The notes under the pieces were generated by a model. It did no database searches. It saw only the letters and a list, made by a program, of their open reading frames with translations, and was not told where the DNA came from. From an uncultured Prevotellaceae bacterium (GTDB lineage Bacteria; Bacteroidota; Bacteroidia; Bacteroidales; Muribaculaceae), in assembly GCA_900320055.1 (NCBI GenBank), contig ONQS01000019.1, forward strand, positions 1 to 42,688: a stretch of 42,688 nucleotides of DNA. Reading direction: 5' to 3'. Below, in pieces: positions 1 to 7,512 of the stretch (positions are counted from its first letter, which is position 1; every line of letters starts with the position of its first letter). Made by a program: the position numbers and the translations under genes.

Positions 1-2
1 TG

Positions 3-84
3 TGCGCCTGATAGGACTCGAACCTACACAACCGGAGTTACCAGATCCTAAGTCTGGCGCGTCTACCAATTTCGCCACAGGCGC
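3..84 (-). tRNA. tRNA-Leu (anticodon UAG)
   Basis: On the minus strand the segment folds as a class II tRNA. The acceptor stem GCGCCTG pairs with CAGGCGC, the discriminator is A, the T loop reads GGTTCGAGTCC, and a short variable arm is present. The anticodon stem CCAGA/TCTGG encloses loop CTTAGGA, which puts UAG at positions 34-36 and so reads leucine CUA codons. CCA is not encoded. A TACCTTTG -7 box lies about 90 bases upstream. Confidence 0.95.
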
Positions 85-172
85 GGGCGTTGCTTGCTGC
101 GTGGATGGGCTACAACCTGGAAAATCAAATAACTGTCTGCTTTCCGTTGGGCTTGCGCCATCGTTGCGGGTG

Positions 173-180
173 CAAAGGTA
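173..180 (-). promoter_or_regulatory. Bacteroidota -7 box for tRNA-Leu
   Basis: The minus strand reads TACCTTTG, an exact match to the Bacteroidota -7 consensus TAnnTTTG. It faces tRNA-Leu and predicts a start near 166, giving a leader of about 80 bases. No clear -33 TTTG is visible; an A-rich stretch lies just upstream. Confidence 0.7.
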
Positions 181-191
181 GTGTTTTTTTG

Positions 192-211
192 GTTAACTGT
201 TGATAGTTAAC
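192..211. other. Small perfect hairpin between xseB and the tRNA-Leu promoter
   Basis: GTTAACT and AGTTAAC form a 7-bp perfect stem around a 6-base loop. On the minus strand it is followed by C and seven A, not T, so it is not a standard intrinsic terminator for xseB. It sits immediately upstream of the tRNA-Leu promoter and could end xseB transcription or act on that promoter. Confidence 0.4.
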
Positions 212-261
212 GGTGAATTGTTTTAGCGATGCGGTCGATTTTTTTCGGCCGAAGATGACAA

Positions 262-474
262 TTAAGCGTTGTTGGCCTGAATGTCGGCGAGGATTTGCTT
301 GAGTTGCTCGTCGGCAGCGGTGAGTTTCTTGCGGCAGATGTCGAGCAACTGCTTGCTGCGCCGTGTGTATTCGCTCAGGTTGTCGATGCTGCACTGGGGG
401 TCCTGCATCTTCTGTACCAGTTGTTCCAGTTCGGTCACGGCTTGTGTATAGGTCATCTCGTTGGTCTGTTCCAT
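262..474 (-). CDS. xseB: Exodeoxyribonuclease VII small subunit XseB
   Basis: This 70-residue acidic helical protein has the XseB pattern: a TYTQAVTELEQLVQKMQ start and an alternating coiled-coil-like helix later with SEYTRRSKQLLDICRKKL. XseB binds the large subunit XseA to make the ATP-independent exonuclease VII, which degrades single-stranded DNA in both directions during repair. The length is normal for the family. It follows xseA on the same strand after 33 bases made of the 7-bp repeat, and is probably the last gene of the M48-DUF3256-xseA-xseB operon. The start ATG at 474 lies just beyond the repeat. Confidence 0.93.
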   Translation of the reverse strand: MEQTNEMTYTQAVTELEQLVQKMQDPQCSIDNLSEYTRRSKQLLDICRKKLTAADEQLKQILADIQANNA

Positions 475-480
475 GTATTC

Positions 481-513
481 TAGTTGTTAGTTTTTAGTTT
501 TTAGTTTTTAGTT
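481..513 (-). repeat. Heptamer repeat array between xseA and xseB
   Basis: Read along the minus (coding) strand, this is a run of ACTAAAA units followed by ACTAACA, about four to five 7-base units. The TAA stop of xseA (508-510) is inside the array. It belongs to the same repeat family as the arrays near 4441, 20043, 39051 and 40397. Confidence 0.8.
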
Positions 514-1839
514 GATGGTGGCCTGGGCGGCATCGGCGGCAAACTGCAAGGTGACGTTGTCGCCAGGGCGTAATTGTGTGGCGGATGTGACACACTTGCC
601 TGCTATGGTCACCAGCGAGTAGCCTCGTTGCAGGGTGTTGGCTGGCGAGAGCAGGCGGGCCTTGTCGTCGAGCGCTTGCAGGCGCTGCTGCTCACGTTGC
701 AGGGCCCGTGCCACAGAGTCTCCCATGCGCTCCACGGCGCGATCGAGGCGTGTCCGCTGGGTGACAATCACGTTGTTGGCAGCATAGGGGATGTTTGTGG
801 TCAGATTGTCCAGGCGGATGCGGTTGGTGTCGATGATGCGGCGGGCTGTGGCAGGAATCATGGTGGTGAAGTAGGCCAAGTGCTCCTTGGCTTGGCTCAC
901 GGTGTCGCGCACGGCGCCGACAAGGGTATCCTGCAAGTCGTCGAGATGCCCCAGTGCCGCAGCACCGCTCTGGATCAGCAACTCGGCAGCGGCCGTTGGG
1001 GTCTTGACCCTCCGTGAGGCCACATAGTCCAGCACGGTCACGTCACGCTCGTGGCCGATGCCGACGATGACGGGCAGCGGGAATTGGGCCACAGTGGAGG
1101 CCAACTCGTAGTTGTCGAACGAGTTGAGGTCGGACGTTGCCCCACCCCCACGGATGATGACCACGCAGTCGAACAGGTCGAGATGGCGGTTGATGCTGTC
1201 AAGTGCACGCAGCACGGTGGGCACGGTCTGCGCTCCCTGCATCACGGCACTGAACAGGCAGGTATAGAACTGCAAGCCATAGGGATTGCCCCGCAACTGG
1301 TTCATGAAGTCACCATAACCTGCGGCACCCGCGGCCGACACGACAGCGATGCGCTGCGGCACTGCGGGCCAAGGCAACTGCTGGTTCATGTCGATGATGC
1401 CCTCGGCGGTCAGTCGATTGAGGATTTCCTGGCGCTGGCGGGCCATATCGCCTAGGGTGTATTCCGGGTTGATGTCGTTGATAATGACCTTGATGCCGAA
1501 CAGGCGATGGAATGTGGCGGTGACATTGACCAGCACCTTCATACCCGTTGACAGTACCTGCCCGGTAGCCTCCTTGAACTTGTAGTACAATCGTGAGTAA
1601 TTGCTTGCCCAGATGGCAGCGCCCACCTTGGCGATCGTCTCCCCATTGGCATCTTTCTCGATCAGTTCGGTATAGCAATGCCCGCTGCGGTTCAAGCGCA
1701 GGTCGCTGGTCTCGGCAATGACCCACTGGTTTTGCAGGATAGCCTCACCGCTGATGAGCCGCTCGATGCGCGCGTTATAGGCGCTCAGGGTCATTCCCTG
1801 GGGTTGCTGCTGGGCATTATGTGGCAAATCGTTACTCAC
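508..1839 (-). CDS. xseA: Exodeoxyribonuclease VII large subunit XseA
   Basis: This 443-residue protein has the XseA layout: an N-terminal OB-fold (about residues 15-115), then the catalytic domain with IAVVSAAGAAGYGDF, CVVIIRGGGATSDLNSFD and VIVGIGHERDVTVLDYVA, and then a long helical segment that binds XseB. Only the N-terminal extension is unusual, because MSNDLPHNAQQQPQG precedes MTLSAYNARIERL, where the family often starts. Residue M16 is therefore an alternative start. The annotated ATG overlaps the end of the DUF3256 gene by four bases (ATGA type), which suggests coupled translation and supports the longer form. It acts in the cytoplasm in DNA repair. Confidence 0.95.
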   Translation of the reverse strand: MSNDLPHNAQQQPQGMTLSAYNARIERLISGEAILQNQWVIAETSDLRLNRSGHCYTELIEKDANGETIAKVGAAIWASNYSRLYYKFKEATGQVLSTGMKVLVNVTATFHRLFGIKVIINDINPEYTLGDMARQRQEILNRLTAEGIIDMNQQLPWPAVPQRIAVVSAAGAAGYGDFMNQLRGNPYGLQFYTCLFSAVMQGAQTVPTVLRALDSINRHLDLFDCVVIIRGGGATSDLNSFDNYELASTVAQFPLPVIVGIGHERDVTVLDYVASRRVKTPTAAAELLIQSGAAALGHLDDLQDTLVGAVRDTVSQAKEHLAYFTTMIPATARRIIDTNRIRLDNLTTNIPYAANNVIVTQRTRLDRAVERMGDSVARALQREQQRLQALDDKARLLSPANTLQRGYSLVTIAGKCVTSATQLRPGDNVTLQFAADAAQATIN

Positions 1840-2474
1840 TTGGCCGGTTTGATTTTCAGTCCATTGAAACTAAACGTAAGGGATGGCTTCAGGTAGGGCG
1901 CGAAACGCTCATACTCGCTCTTGACTAGGAAGCGCTCGAGGCCGTGAGTGGCTTCGATGACATCATGCTTCTCCCCCTTGAAGGCGAGCGCTATCAGCGG
2001 GAAAATCATGGCATCCTGCAAGTCGGCCCGCAGTTCGCCCGGCATCTTGCCGACGATGAAGTCGTCGATTGTGGGCATCGAGAACAAGCGGTTGCTGACG
2101 TATTGCTGCCAGTGGTTGTTCCACTGAGTGAGGCGGCTATCGGGCACGGGAGTCCTCACCGTCTCGATTACGGTGATCACCGTGTCCTTGCCCACCATCC
2201 TCATCAGCATTTCGACGTCACGGCTAGCGCTGGTCTGCACCTTGATGTAGGTGCTGTCCAAGGCAAGCAGACGGCTCTCGCCCGCCAGATTGTTCTGCAT
2301 GGCGACCGACTGGCCACTGTTGTAGTAATCCACCAAATCGAGGCGCGCGGTGCGAGTGAGCAAGGGGAAAACCGTCCCTGGCTCACTGGCAAAGAAGTCG
2401 GCAATAGTGCGCGCCATCCCTGTCGATGGCATCAACACCATCGACAGGATGACGATGCTATAGAGGAGTCTCAT
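1836..2474 (-). CDS. DUF3256 family secreted protein
   Basis: This 212-residue protein starts with a signal peptide (MRLLYSIVILSMVLMPSTGMA) and then a globular domain with IADFFASEPGTVFPLLTRTARLDLVDYY. I recognise that pattern as DUF3256, a family confined to Bacteroidales and without known function. It is probably periplasmic or exposed at the cell surface. The gene starts one base after the M48 protease stop codon and overlaps xseA by four bases, so the three are almost certainly co-transcribed and possibly translationally coupled. The coupling to DNA-repair genes may only be positional. Confidence 0.75.
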   Translation of the reverse strand: MRLLYSIVILSMVLMPSTGMARTIADFFASEPGTVFPLLTRTARLDLVDYYNSGQSVAMQNNLAGESRLLALDSTYIKVQTSASRDVEMLMRMVGKDTVITVIETVRTPVPDSRLTQWNNHWQQYVSNRLFSMPTIDDFIVGKMPGELRADLQDAMIFPLIALAFKGEKHDVIEATHGLERFLVKSEYERFAPYLKPSLTFSFNGLKIKPAK

Positions 2475-3275
2475 TTATTTGGCGCCGTACTGCTTCTTGA
2501 CCTCAGGCAGCCACTTCAGGATGTCGGCAATGCGGGTCTCGTGGCTGGGGTGCGAACTCATAAATTCGGGCACGCTGCTCGACGAGGAAGCCTGCATCTT
2601 CTGCCAGAAGGTGACAGCCACATCAGGATTGTAACCAGCGATGGTCATCAGCACCAGTCCCATCTTGTCGGCCTCACTCTCGTGCTTGCGGGAGAAGGGC
2701 TGCATCACGCCATACTGTGCACCCAGGCCATAAACCTGCTGGGCAATCTGCTGGGTGGCGGCGCTCTTGCCGCTCGTTAAGATACCGATAGCGTTAGCAC
2801 CATACTGGGCGAGCACTTGCTGACTCATGCGCTCATTGCTATGCTTGGCAACTGCGTGAGCCACCTCGTGACCAATAACCACAGCCAACTCATCGTCGCT
2901 GCTGACGAGGTTCATGATGCCCTCATAGACCACGATTTTGCCACCAGGCATGCACCAGGCATTGATCTCATCGCTCTTGACCAGGTTAAACTCCCATGCG
3001 AAGTTCTGTATTTCGCTCTCCAGGCCTGCATACCTGAGATAGGCCTCGGTTGCGGCCGCGATACGCTGTCCCACACGGGTTACCTGTGCGCTCTTGGTCT
3101 TCTGGGTGGAAATGGTAGCCGACTGCATGAAACTTGCGTACTGCTGAAGGCTAGCCTGAAGCACCTCGCTATCACTGACCAGATTTAACTGCTTGCGGCC
3201 CGTGATAGGAACCGAGCCACAACTGGTGAGCAGCATCGCTGCTACAGCCAGCATTGCGATAATTTTTTTCATCAT
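2475..3275 (-). CDS. M48 family metallopeptidase lipoprotein (LoiP/BepA-like)
   Basis: This 266-residue protein has a lipoprotein signal with lipobox LLTSC (C19) and then an M48 catalytic domain. The zinc motif HEVAHAVAKH lies near residue 134, and the third ligand is in SRKHESEADKMGLVLM near residue 195. Proteases of this kind (E. coli LoiP and BepA) cleave or quality-control misfolded outer-membrane proteins. The lipid anchor places this one at the periplasmic face of a membrane. It is the first gene of an operon with DUF3256, xseA and xseB, and a TATATTTG -7 box sits 21 bases upstream of the start. Two ATG codons stand in tandem (3275 and 3272); either could be used. Confidence 0.93.
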   Translation of the reverse strand: MMKKIIAMLAVAAMLLTSCGSVPITGRKQLNLVSDSEVLQASLQQYASFMQSATISTQKTKSAQVTRVGQRIAAATEAYLRYAGLESEIQNFAWEFNLVKSDEINAWCMPGGKIVVYEGIMNLVSSDDELAVVIGHEVAHAVAKHSNERMSQQVLAQYGANAIGILTSGKSAATQQIAQQVYGLGAQYGVMQPFSRKHESEADKMGLVLMTIAGYNPDVAVTFWQKMQASSSSSVPEFMSSHPSHETRIADILKWLPEVKKQYGAK

Positions 3276-3295
3276 TGATTAAATGTTGGTGAAAA

Positions 3296-3303
3296 CAAAT
3301 ATA
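3296..3303 (-). promoter_or_regulatory. -7 box for the M48-DUF3256-xseAB operon
   Basis: The minus strand reads TATATTTG, matching TAnnTTTG. A start near 3289 would give a leader of about 15 bases before the M48 ATG. It lies in the 59-base AT-rich gap after mrp. Confidence 0.65.
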
Positions 3304-3334
3304 ACATATACGGATTATTCCTTTCTGCACCTCA

Positions 3335-4438
3335 TCAATGGGTCTGCACCACCTCGGTGGGCGGCAGAGACTGGTTGCGGCGGTCGATGGCGTCCATCAC
3401 ACGCGTTGCCAGTTGCTTGAAAGCCGCGCCACTGACGTCGTTGACCCTCACAACGGGCTGCCCATCGTCACTGCCCTTGCATATGCTGGCCACCAGAGGA
3501 ATCTGCCCCAGCAGTTCCACGCCCAGCGTCTCGGCCAGTTGCTTGCCACCGTCATGACCGAAGATGAAATACTTCTCGTCGGGATGAGAGGCAGGCGTGA
3601 ACCACGACATGTTCTCGACGATGCCGAGCACTGGCACTCCCACATGCTCGCCCATAAACATGCTGATACCCTTGCGAGCATCGGCCAGCGCCACCTGCTG
3701 CGGCGTTGTGACCACGATGGCTCCCGTGATGGGGAGTGTCTGCACCAGTGTCAGATGGATGTCGCTGGTGCCAGGGGGCAAATCAATCACAAAGTAGTCC
3801 AACTCGCCCCAATCGGCCTCGTTGATGAGTTGACGCAAGGCATTGCTGGCCATGGCGCCACGCCACAAGATGGCTTTTTCCTTATCGACCAGAAAACCGA
3901 GAGAAAGCATCTTCACACCATATTTCTCGAGGGGGATAATCAGGTTTTTGCCCTCCACCTCGTGCATATAGAGTTGCTCGTCTTCTGCGCCAAACATCTT
4001 GGGCATGGACGGACCGAAGATGTCGGCATCAAGCAAACCCACGCGGTAGCCCTGCATAGCCAGAGCCACAGCCAGGTTGCAGGCTACGGTCGACTTGCCC
4101 ACGCCACCCTTGCCCGAACTCACGGCAATGATGTTCTTCACACCAGGTAACGGCTTCTCGATCTTGCGCACGGGGTTGTCCTTGGCAGTCTTGACCGCAA
4201 TGTTACCCTTGATGTCCACTTCACTGCCCACATGGGCCAGAATGGCTGCCTCGGCAGCCTTCACGACACTCTTGATGAAGGGGTCGGTAGGTTTCTCAAA
4301 GGTCAAGGAGAAACTCACATGGTTGCCATCGATGCGTATGTCATCATTTACCATGCCCATGTCCACGATGTCGCGACCCGTTCCAGGATATCGCACAGTG
4401 CGCAGGGCATCCAGCACCAGATTAGGATAAATCGTCAT
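3335..4438 (-). CDS. Mrp/ApbC-type iron-sulfur carrier P-loop ATPase
   Basis: This 367-residue protein has an N-terminal MIP18/DUF59 domain (residues about 1-85) and then an Mrp/NBP35 ATPase domain. The deviant Walker A reads SSGKGGVGKSTVACNLA, followed by GLLDADIFGPSMPKMFG and the Walker B-like DYFVIDLPPGTSD. Such proteins bind and transfer Fe-S clusters. The CxxC pair found in E. coli Mrp after ENMS is absent here: the segment reads ENMSWFTPASHPDEKYFIFG. I believe this is usual in Bacteroidetes homologues. The gene is downstream of trmB, separated only by the heptamer array, and no clear promoter is seen in between, so it may be read through from trmB. Confidence 0.93.
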   Translation of the reverse strand: MTIYPNLVLDALRTVRYPGTGRDIVDMGMVNDDIRIDGNHVSFSLTFEKPTDPFIKSVVKAAEAAILAHVGSEVDIKGNIAVKTAKDNPVRKIEKPLPGVKNIIAVSSGKGGVGKSTVACNLAVALAMQGYRVGLLDADIFGPSMPKMFGAEDEQLYMHEVEGKNLIIPLEKYGVKMLSLGFLVDKEKAILWRGAMASNALRQLINEADWGELDYFVIDLPPGTSDIHLTLVQTLPITGAIVVTTPQQVALADARKGISMFMGEHVGVPVLGIVENMSWFTPASHPDEKYFIFGHDGGKQLAETLGVELLGQIPLVASICKGSDDGQPVVRVNDVSGAAFKQLATRVMDAIDRRNQSLPPTEVVQTH

Positions 4439-4440
4439 AT

Positions 4441-4544
4441 ATAATTAGTTTTTAGTTGTTAGTCCTTAGTTGTTAGTTGTTAGTTGTTAGTTGTTAGTTG
4501 TTAGTTGCTAGTTGTTAGTTGCTAGTTGGTCGTTGGTCGTTGGT
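4441..4544 (-). repeat. Heptamer repeat array between trmB and mrp
   Basis: On the minus strand this is about 14 units of 7 bases: three CGACCAA units, then mixed CTAGCAA and CTAACAA units, ending in ACTAAAA. It starts inside trmB, where the CGACCAA units encode the last residues and CTAGCAA supplies the TAG stop at 4522-4524. It then fills the whole gap to mrp. Confidence 0.9.
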
Positions 4545-5316
4545 CGTTTTCGTCATCGGGCATGAGTTGCGGCATCTGGATGTAGCCTCGGTTGTAACTG
4601 CGATAGGTGTCGGGCTCGATATCGATATCAGGCTCCACCAGTTCCACGCCATGAGGCAGTGCAAAGCGGATGTACTTGATGGTCAGTCCGCGCTGCAGCC
4701 ACTGCATCTCGTAATGGGTCTTGATATCAAGTATGTCATCGGCCAAGCCGCTGGCATACAGGTCGTCGGTATCGGCTTCGACAGGCAGTTTGTTTTCCTG
4801 TACCAGCGCATGAGTGTAGGTGTACAGGAAAGGGCTGTCGGTCTTCAGGTGTACCAGACCGCCATCACACAGGATGTTGCGATAGTTGTCCAGAAACCGG
4901 GTGGAGGTAAGTCGCTTGTTCACCTTCTTCATCTGCGGGTCAGGGAAAGTGATCCATATCTCGGCAACCTCGTCGGGAGCAAACATACGGTCGATCAACT
5001 CGATGCTCGTGCGCAGAAACGCCACGTTGGGCAAGGCCAGGTCGGTTGCCATCCGCGCGCCGGTCCACATGCGGGCACCCTTGATGTCCACCCCGATGTA
5101 GTTCTTATTGGGGAATCGCTGAGCCAATCCCACTGCATACTCACCCTTGCCACATCCCAGTTCCAGCACGATGGGATTATCGTTGTTGAAGTATTGCTGA
5201 TGCCACTTGCCGCGCATGGGGCATCCCCCCTGCTGCATCACGACAGCAAAGGGGAACTGGAACACGCACTGCATGCGCTCCATGTCGGCAAACTTCTTGA
5301 GTTTATTCTTACCCAT
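4522..5316 (-). CDS. trmB: tRNA (guanine-N7-)-methyltransferase TrmB
   Basis: This 264-residue Rossmann-fold methyltransferase has the SAM-binding motif [16 protein letters not shown], the acidic GVDIKG after the second strand, and the family signature [21 protein letters not shown]. It methylates G46 in the variable loop of tRNAs, using S-adenosylmethionine. The last residues (NDQRPTTN) are encoded by degenerate heptamer units, so the C-terminal tail has been extended or replaced by the repeat; it lies outside the catalytic core. The gene starts 11 bases after the LRR protein stop, with no promoter between them, so it may be transcribed from the LRR gene's promoter. Confidence 0.95.
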   Translation of the reverse strand: MGKNKLKKFADMERMQCVFQFPFAVVMQQGGCPMRGKWHQQYFNNDNPIVLELGCGKGEYAVGLAQRFPNKNYIGVDIKGARMWTGARMATDLALPNVAFLRTSIELIDRMFAPDEVAEIWITFPDPQMKKVNKRLTSTRFLDNYRNILCDGGLVHLKTDSPFLYTYTHALVQENKLPVEADTDDLYASGLADDILDIKTHYEMQWLQRGLTIKYIRFALPHGVELVEPDIDIEPDTYRSYNRGYIQMPQLMPDDENDQRPTTN

Positions 5317-5327
5317 GCATCAATGCT

Positions 5328-7304
5328 TCACTTAATGGCAATCTTATAACTCTTGCCGTCGACCACCACGACATAGAATCCGGGCTCCATTGCATAGCGG
5401 TTGACGCCAGCATCGAGGGAGAGGTCGCGCGTGACGCCATTGATCGAAGCCACCTGGGCAACTCCCGCATCGCGGCAGTCGACACACAGGTATCGGCCCT
5501 CGGTCCAAACGCGGGCGGTATTGGTCATCAGGTCATTCACTCCGCTGGTGGAAGTCACGCGAGCCACGCAGTCGGCCAGATGCCAAGCCACGTTGTCGTT
5601 ATCAGAGAGCACGATGTTGGTGAGCGTGAGGTGGCTCTCGCTCTCGAGGGTGGCTTCGGCACGCACGGTGATGTAGAGCACCACCTCGTCCTCGCCATTG
5701 CCAAACATCTGCTTGCGTGGCGAATAGGTCATCGTGCGTGACGTGGCAGCATCCATTTGGCAGGTCTCGCTCACGTGGTCCTTGACGGCCTCTGCCTTGA
5801 CAAGCGTCAAGCCATTGGGCAAGACGATGTCGCATTGCAGCGCATTGTAGCGCTGAGCCCTGTTCAGTTTCACACCGAGTGTACGCTGCTCGCCCGGCAT
5901 AATGGACAGGTCATCGAGTTGCAACAGGTCATCGGTGTTCACTTCTGCATTCATCATCTTCACACCGAGGATAATGGCAATATCGGCATTGATATCGGCG
6001 ACATTGACCTCACCATCCTCGTTGACATCGGCCCGTCGCATCCAATCGTCATCAGCAGGATGGCCCAGGATGATGCTCACGATAGCGTTGACATCGGCAA
6101 TGTTGACCTCGCCGTCGCCATTGACGTCACCCAAAACCCAACCAGCGTCGTCCAGCATGAAGTTCTTCCACTGGTTGGCGGCCTGGTAGAGTTCCTTGGA
6201 CTCTTCAGGGACCGTGAGAGGAATGCGCGACTGTTTCACACCAGCCCACACGTTGCTGCCCAGCGCGGGCACCTCCACGGCATTGCTGGTAAGTGCCTTC
6301 ATGCCTGTCATGCCAGCCATAGCGCGCGTGCCCAGCCAGGTAAGCGTAGCCGGCAGTTCCACTACCGAGAGTTTGTCGGCATTATACATAACATAATCGC
6401 CCATTGACTCGGTACCGCTGATCGACAAGGTGCCCGTCAGGCCAGTTCCGGCCAGCAGATAGTCGTTGAGAGTCGTCAACTTATCGCTTAGGCGAATGCT
6501 GGCAAGGCTCTTGTCATACAAGAACGCGCCATCGCCCAGACTTGTCACGCTAGCGGGCAAGACCACCTTGGTGACAGGAGTCTCAACCATCACCCAATCT
6601 CCCAATTCGGCCAGATTTTTGTTGCCAGAGAGGTCAAGTGTCTTCAAGCCGGTGCCCGCCAGCGAGCGCTCACCCAGCGAGCGGATCGAGGCACCAAGGC
6701 TTACATTGGTCAGCGACGGGCAATCCATCAGCGCCGCTGCATCCAGCCTGCGCAAATGGCTCGACGACTCGACGGTGAAATCGGTGAGCGCGCTACAGCG
6801 CATAAAGGCACCGCAGCCCACCGTCTCGACCTTGGCAGGAATCGTCACCGCCTTGATCGACTCGCATCCAGCAAAGGCAAAATCGGCGATGCTGTCGAGG
6901 TTCGCCGGCAACGTGATTTCGGTCAACTTATCACACCCTGCAAAAGCGGCCCGACCGATTGTCAGCAAGCCCGAAGGCAACTTGACGCTTGTCAGTCCCA
7001 TGTCGGCCAAGCAGGCCACGGGGAGTTCGTTTGCCGCAAAAATCTGCTGCAGATAATGGCGTTCAGTGGTAGTGCATGACGTTACCTCCACACCGCTCAG
7101 ATCGAGGGAGGTGAGGAGATGCAAGTTGCCGCTAATAAAATATAAATCGCTAGCATTTATCGTACCTGTGACAGTCAGGCTAGTAACATCCAAGTCCTTG
7201 ACATTCTGCGACAGCATGCCCGCTGTGTTTCTCACATCAAGGGCCAGGGCATGTAATGTGATCAGCGATAAAAACGCGATGATAATAATATATTTCCTGC
7301 TCAT
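5328..7304 (-). CDS. Secreted BspA-type LRR protein with dockerin pair and cohesin-like region
   Basis: The protein is 658 residues from the ATG at 7304. A longer start at 7319 exists, but the paralogue downstream aligns with the shorter one. After a signal peptide come repeated LRR_5/BspA units (for example AFAGCDKLTEITLPANLDSIADFAFAG in part, about residues 60-370). Next is a dockerin type I pair with calcium-loop motifs GDVNGDGEVNIADV and ADVNEDGEVNVADI (about 390-448), then a beta-rich region that looks cohesin-like (LSIMPGEQRTLGVKL to about 590). The C-terminus, with MEPGFYVVVVDGKSYKIAIK, resembles a type IX secretion sorting signal. BspA proteins bind host or bacterial surface ligands. 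The ligand here cannot be read from sequence. Confidence 0.85.
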   Translation of the reverse strand: MSRKYIIIIAFLSLITLHALALDVRNTAGMLSQNVKDLDVTSLTVTGTINASDLYFISGNLHLLTSLDLSGVEVTSCTTTERHYLQQIFAANELPVACLADMGLTSVKLPSGLLTIGRAAFAGCDKLTEITLPANLDSIADFAFAGCESIKAVTIPAKVETVGCGAFMRCSALTDFTVESSSHLRRLDAAALMDCPSLTNVSLGASIRSLGERSLAGTGLKTLDLSGNKNLAELGDWVMVETPVTKVVLPASVTSLGDGAFLYDKSLASIRLSDKLTTLNDYLLAGTGLTGTLSISGTESMGDYVMYNADKLSVVELPATLTWLGTRAMAGMTGMKALTSNAVEVPALGSNVWAGVKQSRIPLTVPEESKELYQAANQWKNFMLDDAGWVLGDVNGDGEVNIADVNAIVSIILGHPADDDWMRRADVNEDGEVNVADINADIAIILGVKMMNAEVNTDDLLQLDDLSIMPGEQRTLGVKLNRAQRYNALQCDIVLPNGLTLVKAEAVKDHVSETCQMDAATSRTMTYSPRKQMFGNGEDEVVLYITVRAEATLESESHLTLTNIVLSDNDNVAWHLADCVARVTSTSGVNDLMTNTARVWTEGRYLCVDCRDAGVAQVASINGVTRDLSLDAGVNRYAMEPGFYVVVVDGKSYKIAIK

Positions 7305-7333
7305 AATTCCTATTGTCATATATGTTCGAACTG

Positions 7334-7341
7334 CAAATTTA
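7334..7341 (-). promoter_or_regulatory. -7 box for the first LRR-dockerin gene
   Basis: The minus strand reads TAAATTTG. A start near 7328 leaves about 8 bases to the ATG at 7319 and about 23 to the ATG at 7304, which favours the inner start. Confidence 0.65.
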
Positions 7342-7449
7342 AGTCAATTTCCCGAAAAGATAGCGACTTTTAACAAAAAATGCATGATGCTCTCGCGATT
7401 TAGTCTGTAGCGCGCCGCCATGGCCAAATCATTAAATAAAACAATAAGA

Positions 7450-7482
7450 GAAACCAGGCACATGCGCGCATGGCCTGGTTTC
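7450..7482 (-). terminator. Intrinsic terminator after the second LRR-dockerin gene
   Basis: GAAACCAGGC and GCCTGGTTTC form a perfect 10-bp stem. Inside it, CATGCG/CGCATG continues the stem around one unpaired base. On the minus strand it is followed by TCTTATTGTTTTATTT. It lies 31 bases beyond the stop codon at 7513. Confidence 0.8.
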
Positions 7483-7512
7483 ACCTCATCTCTTTTCGGT
7501 TATCGTCGCCGA

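Noticed and set aside
4441-4544. CRISPR array
   Set aside because: The units are 7 bases with no spacers between them and no cas genes. It is a simple tandem repeat.
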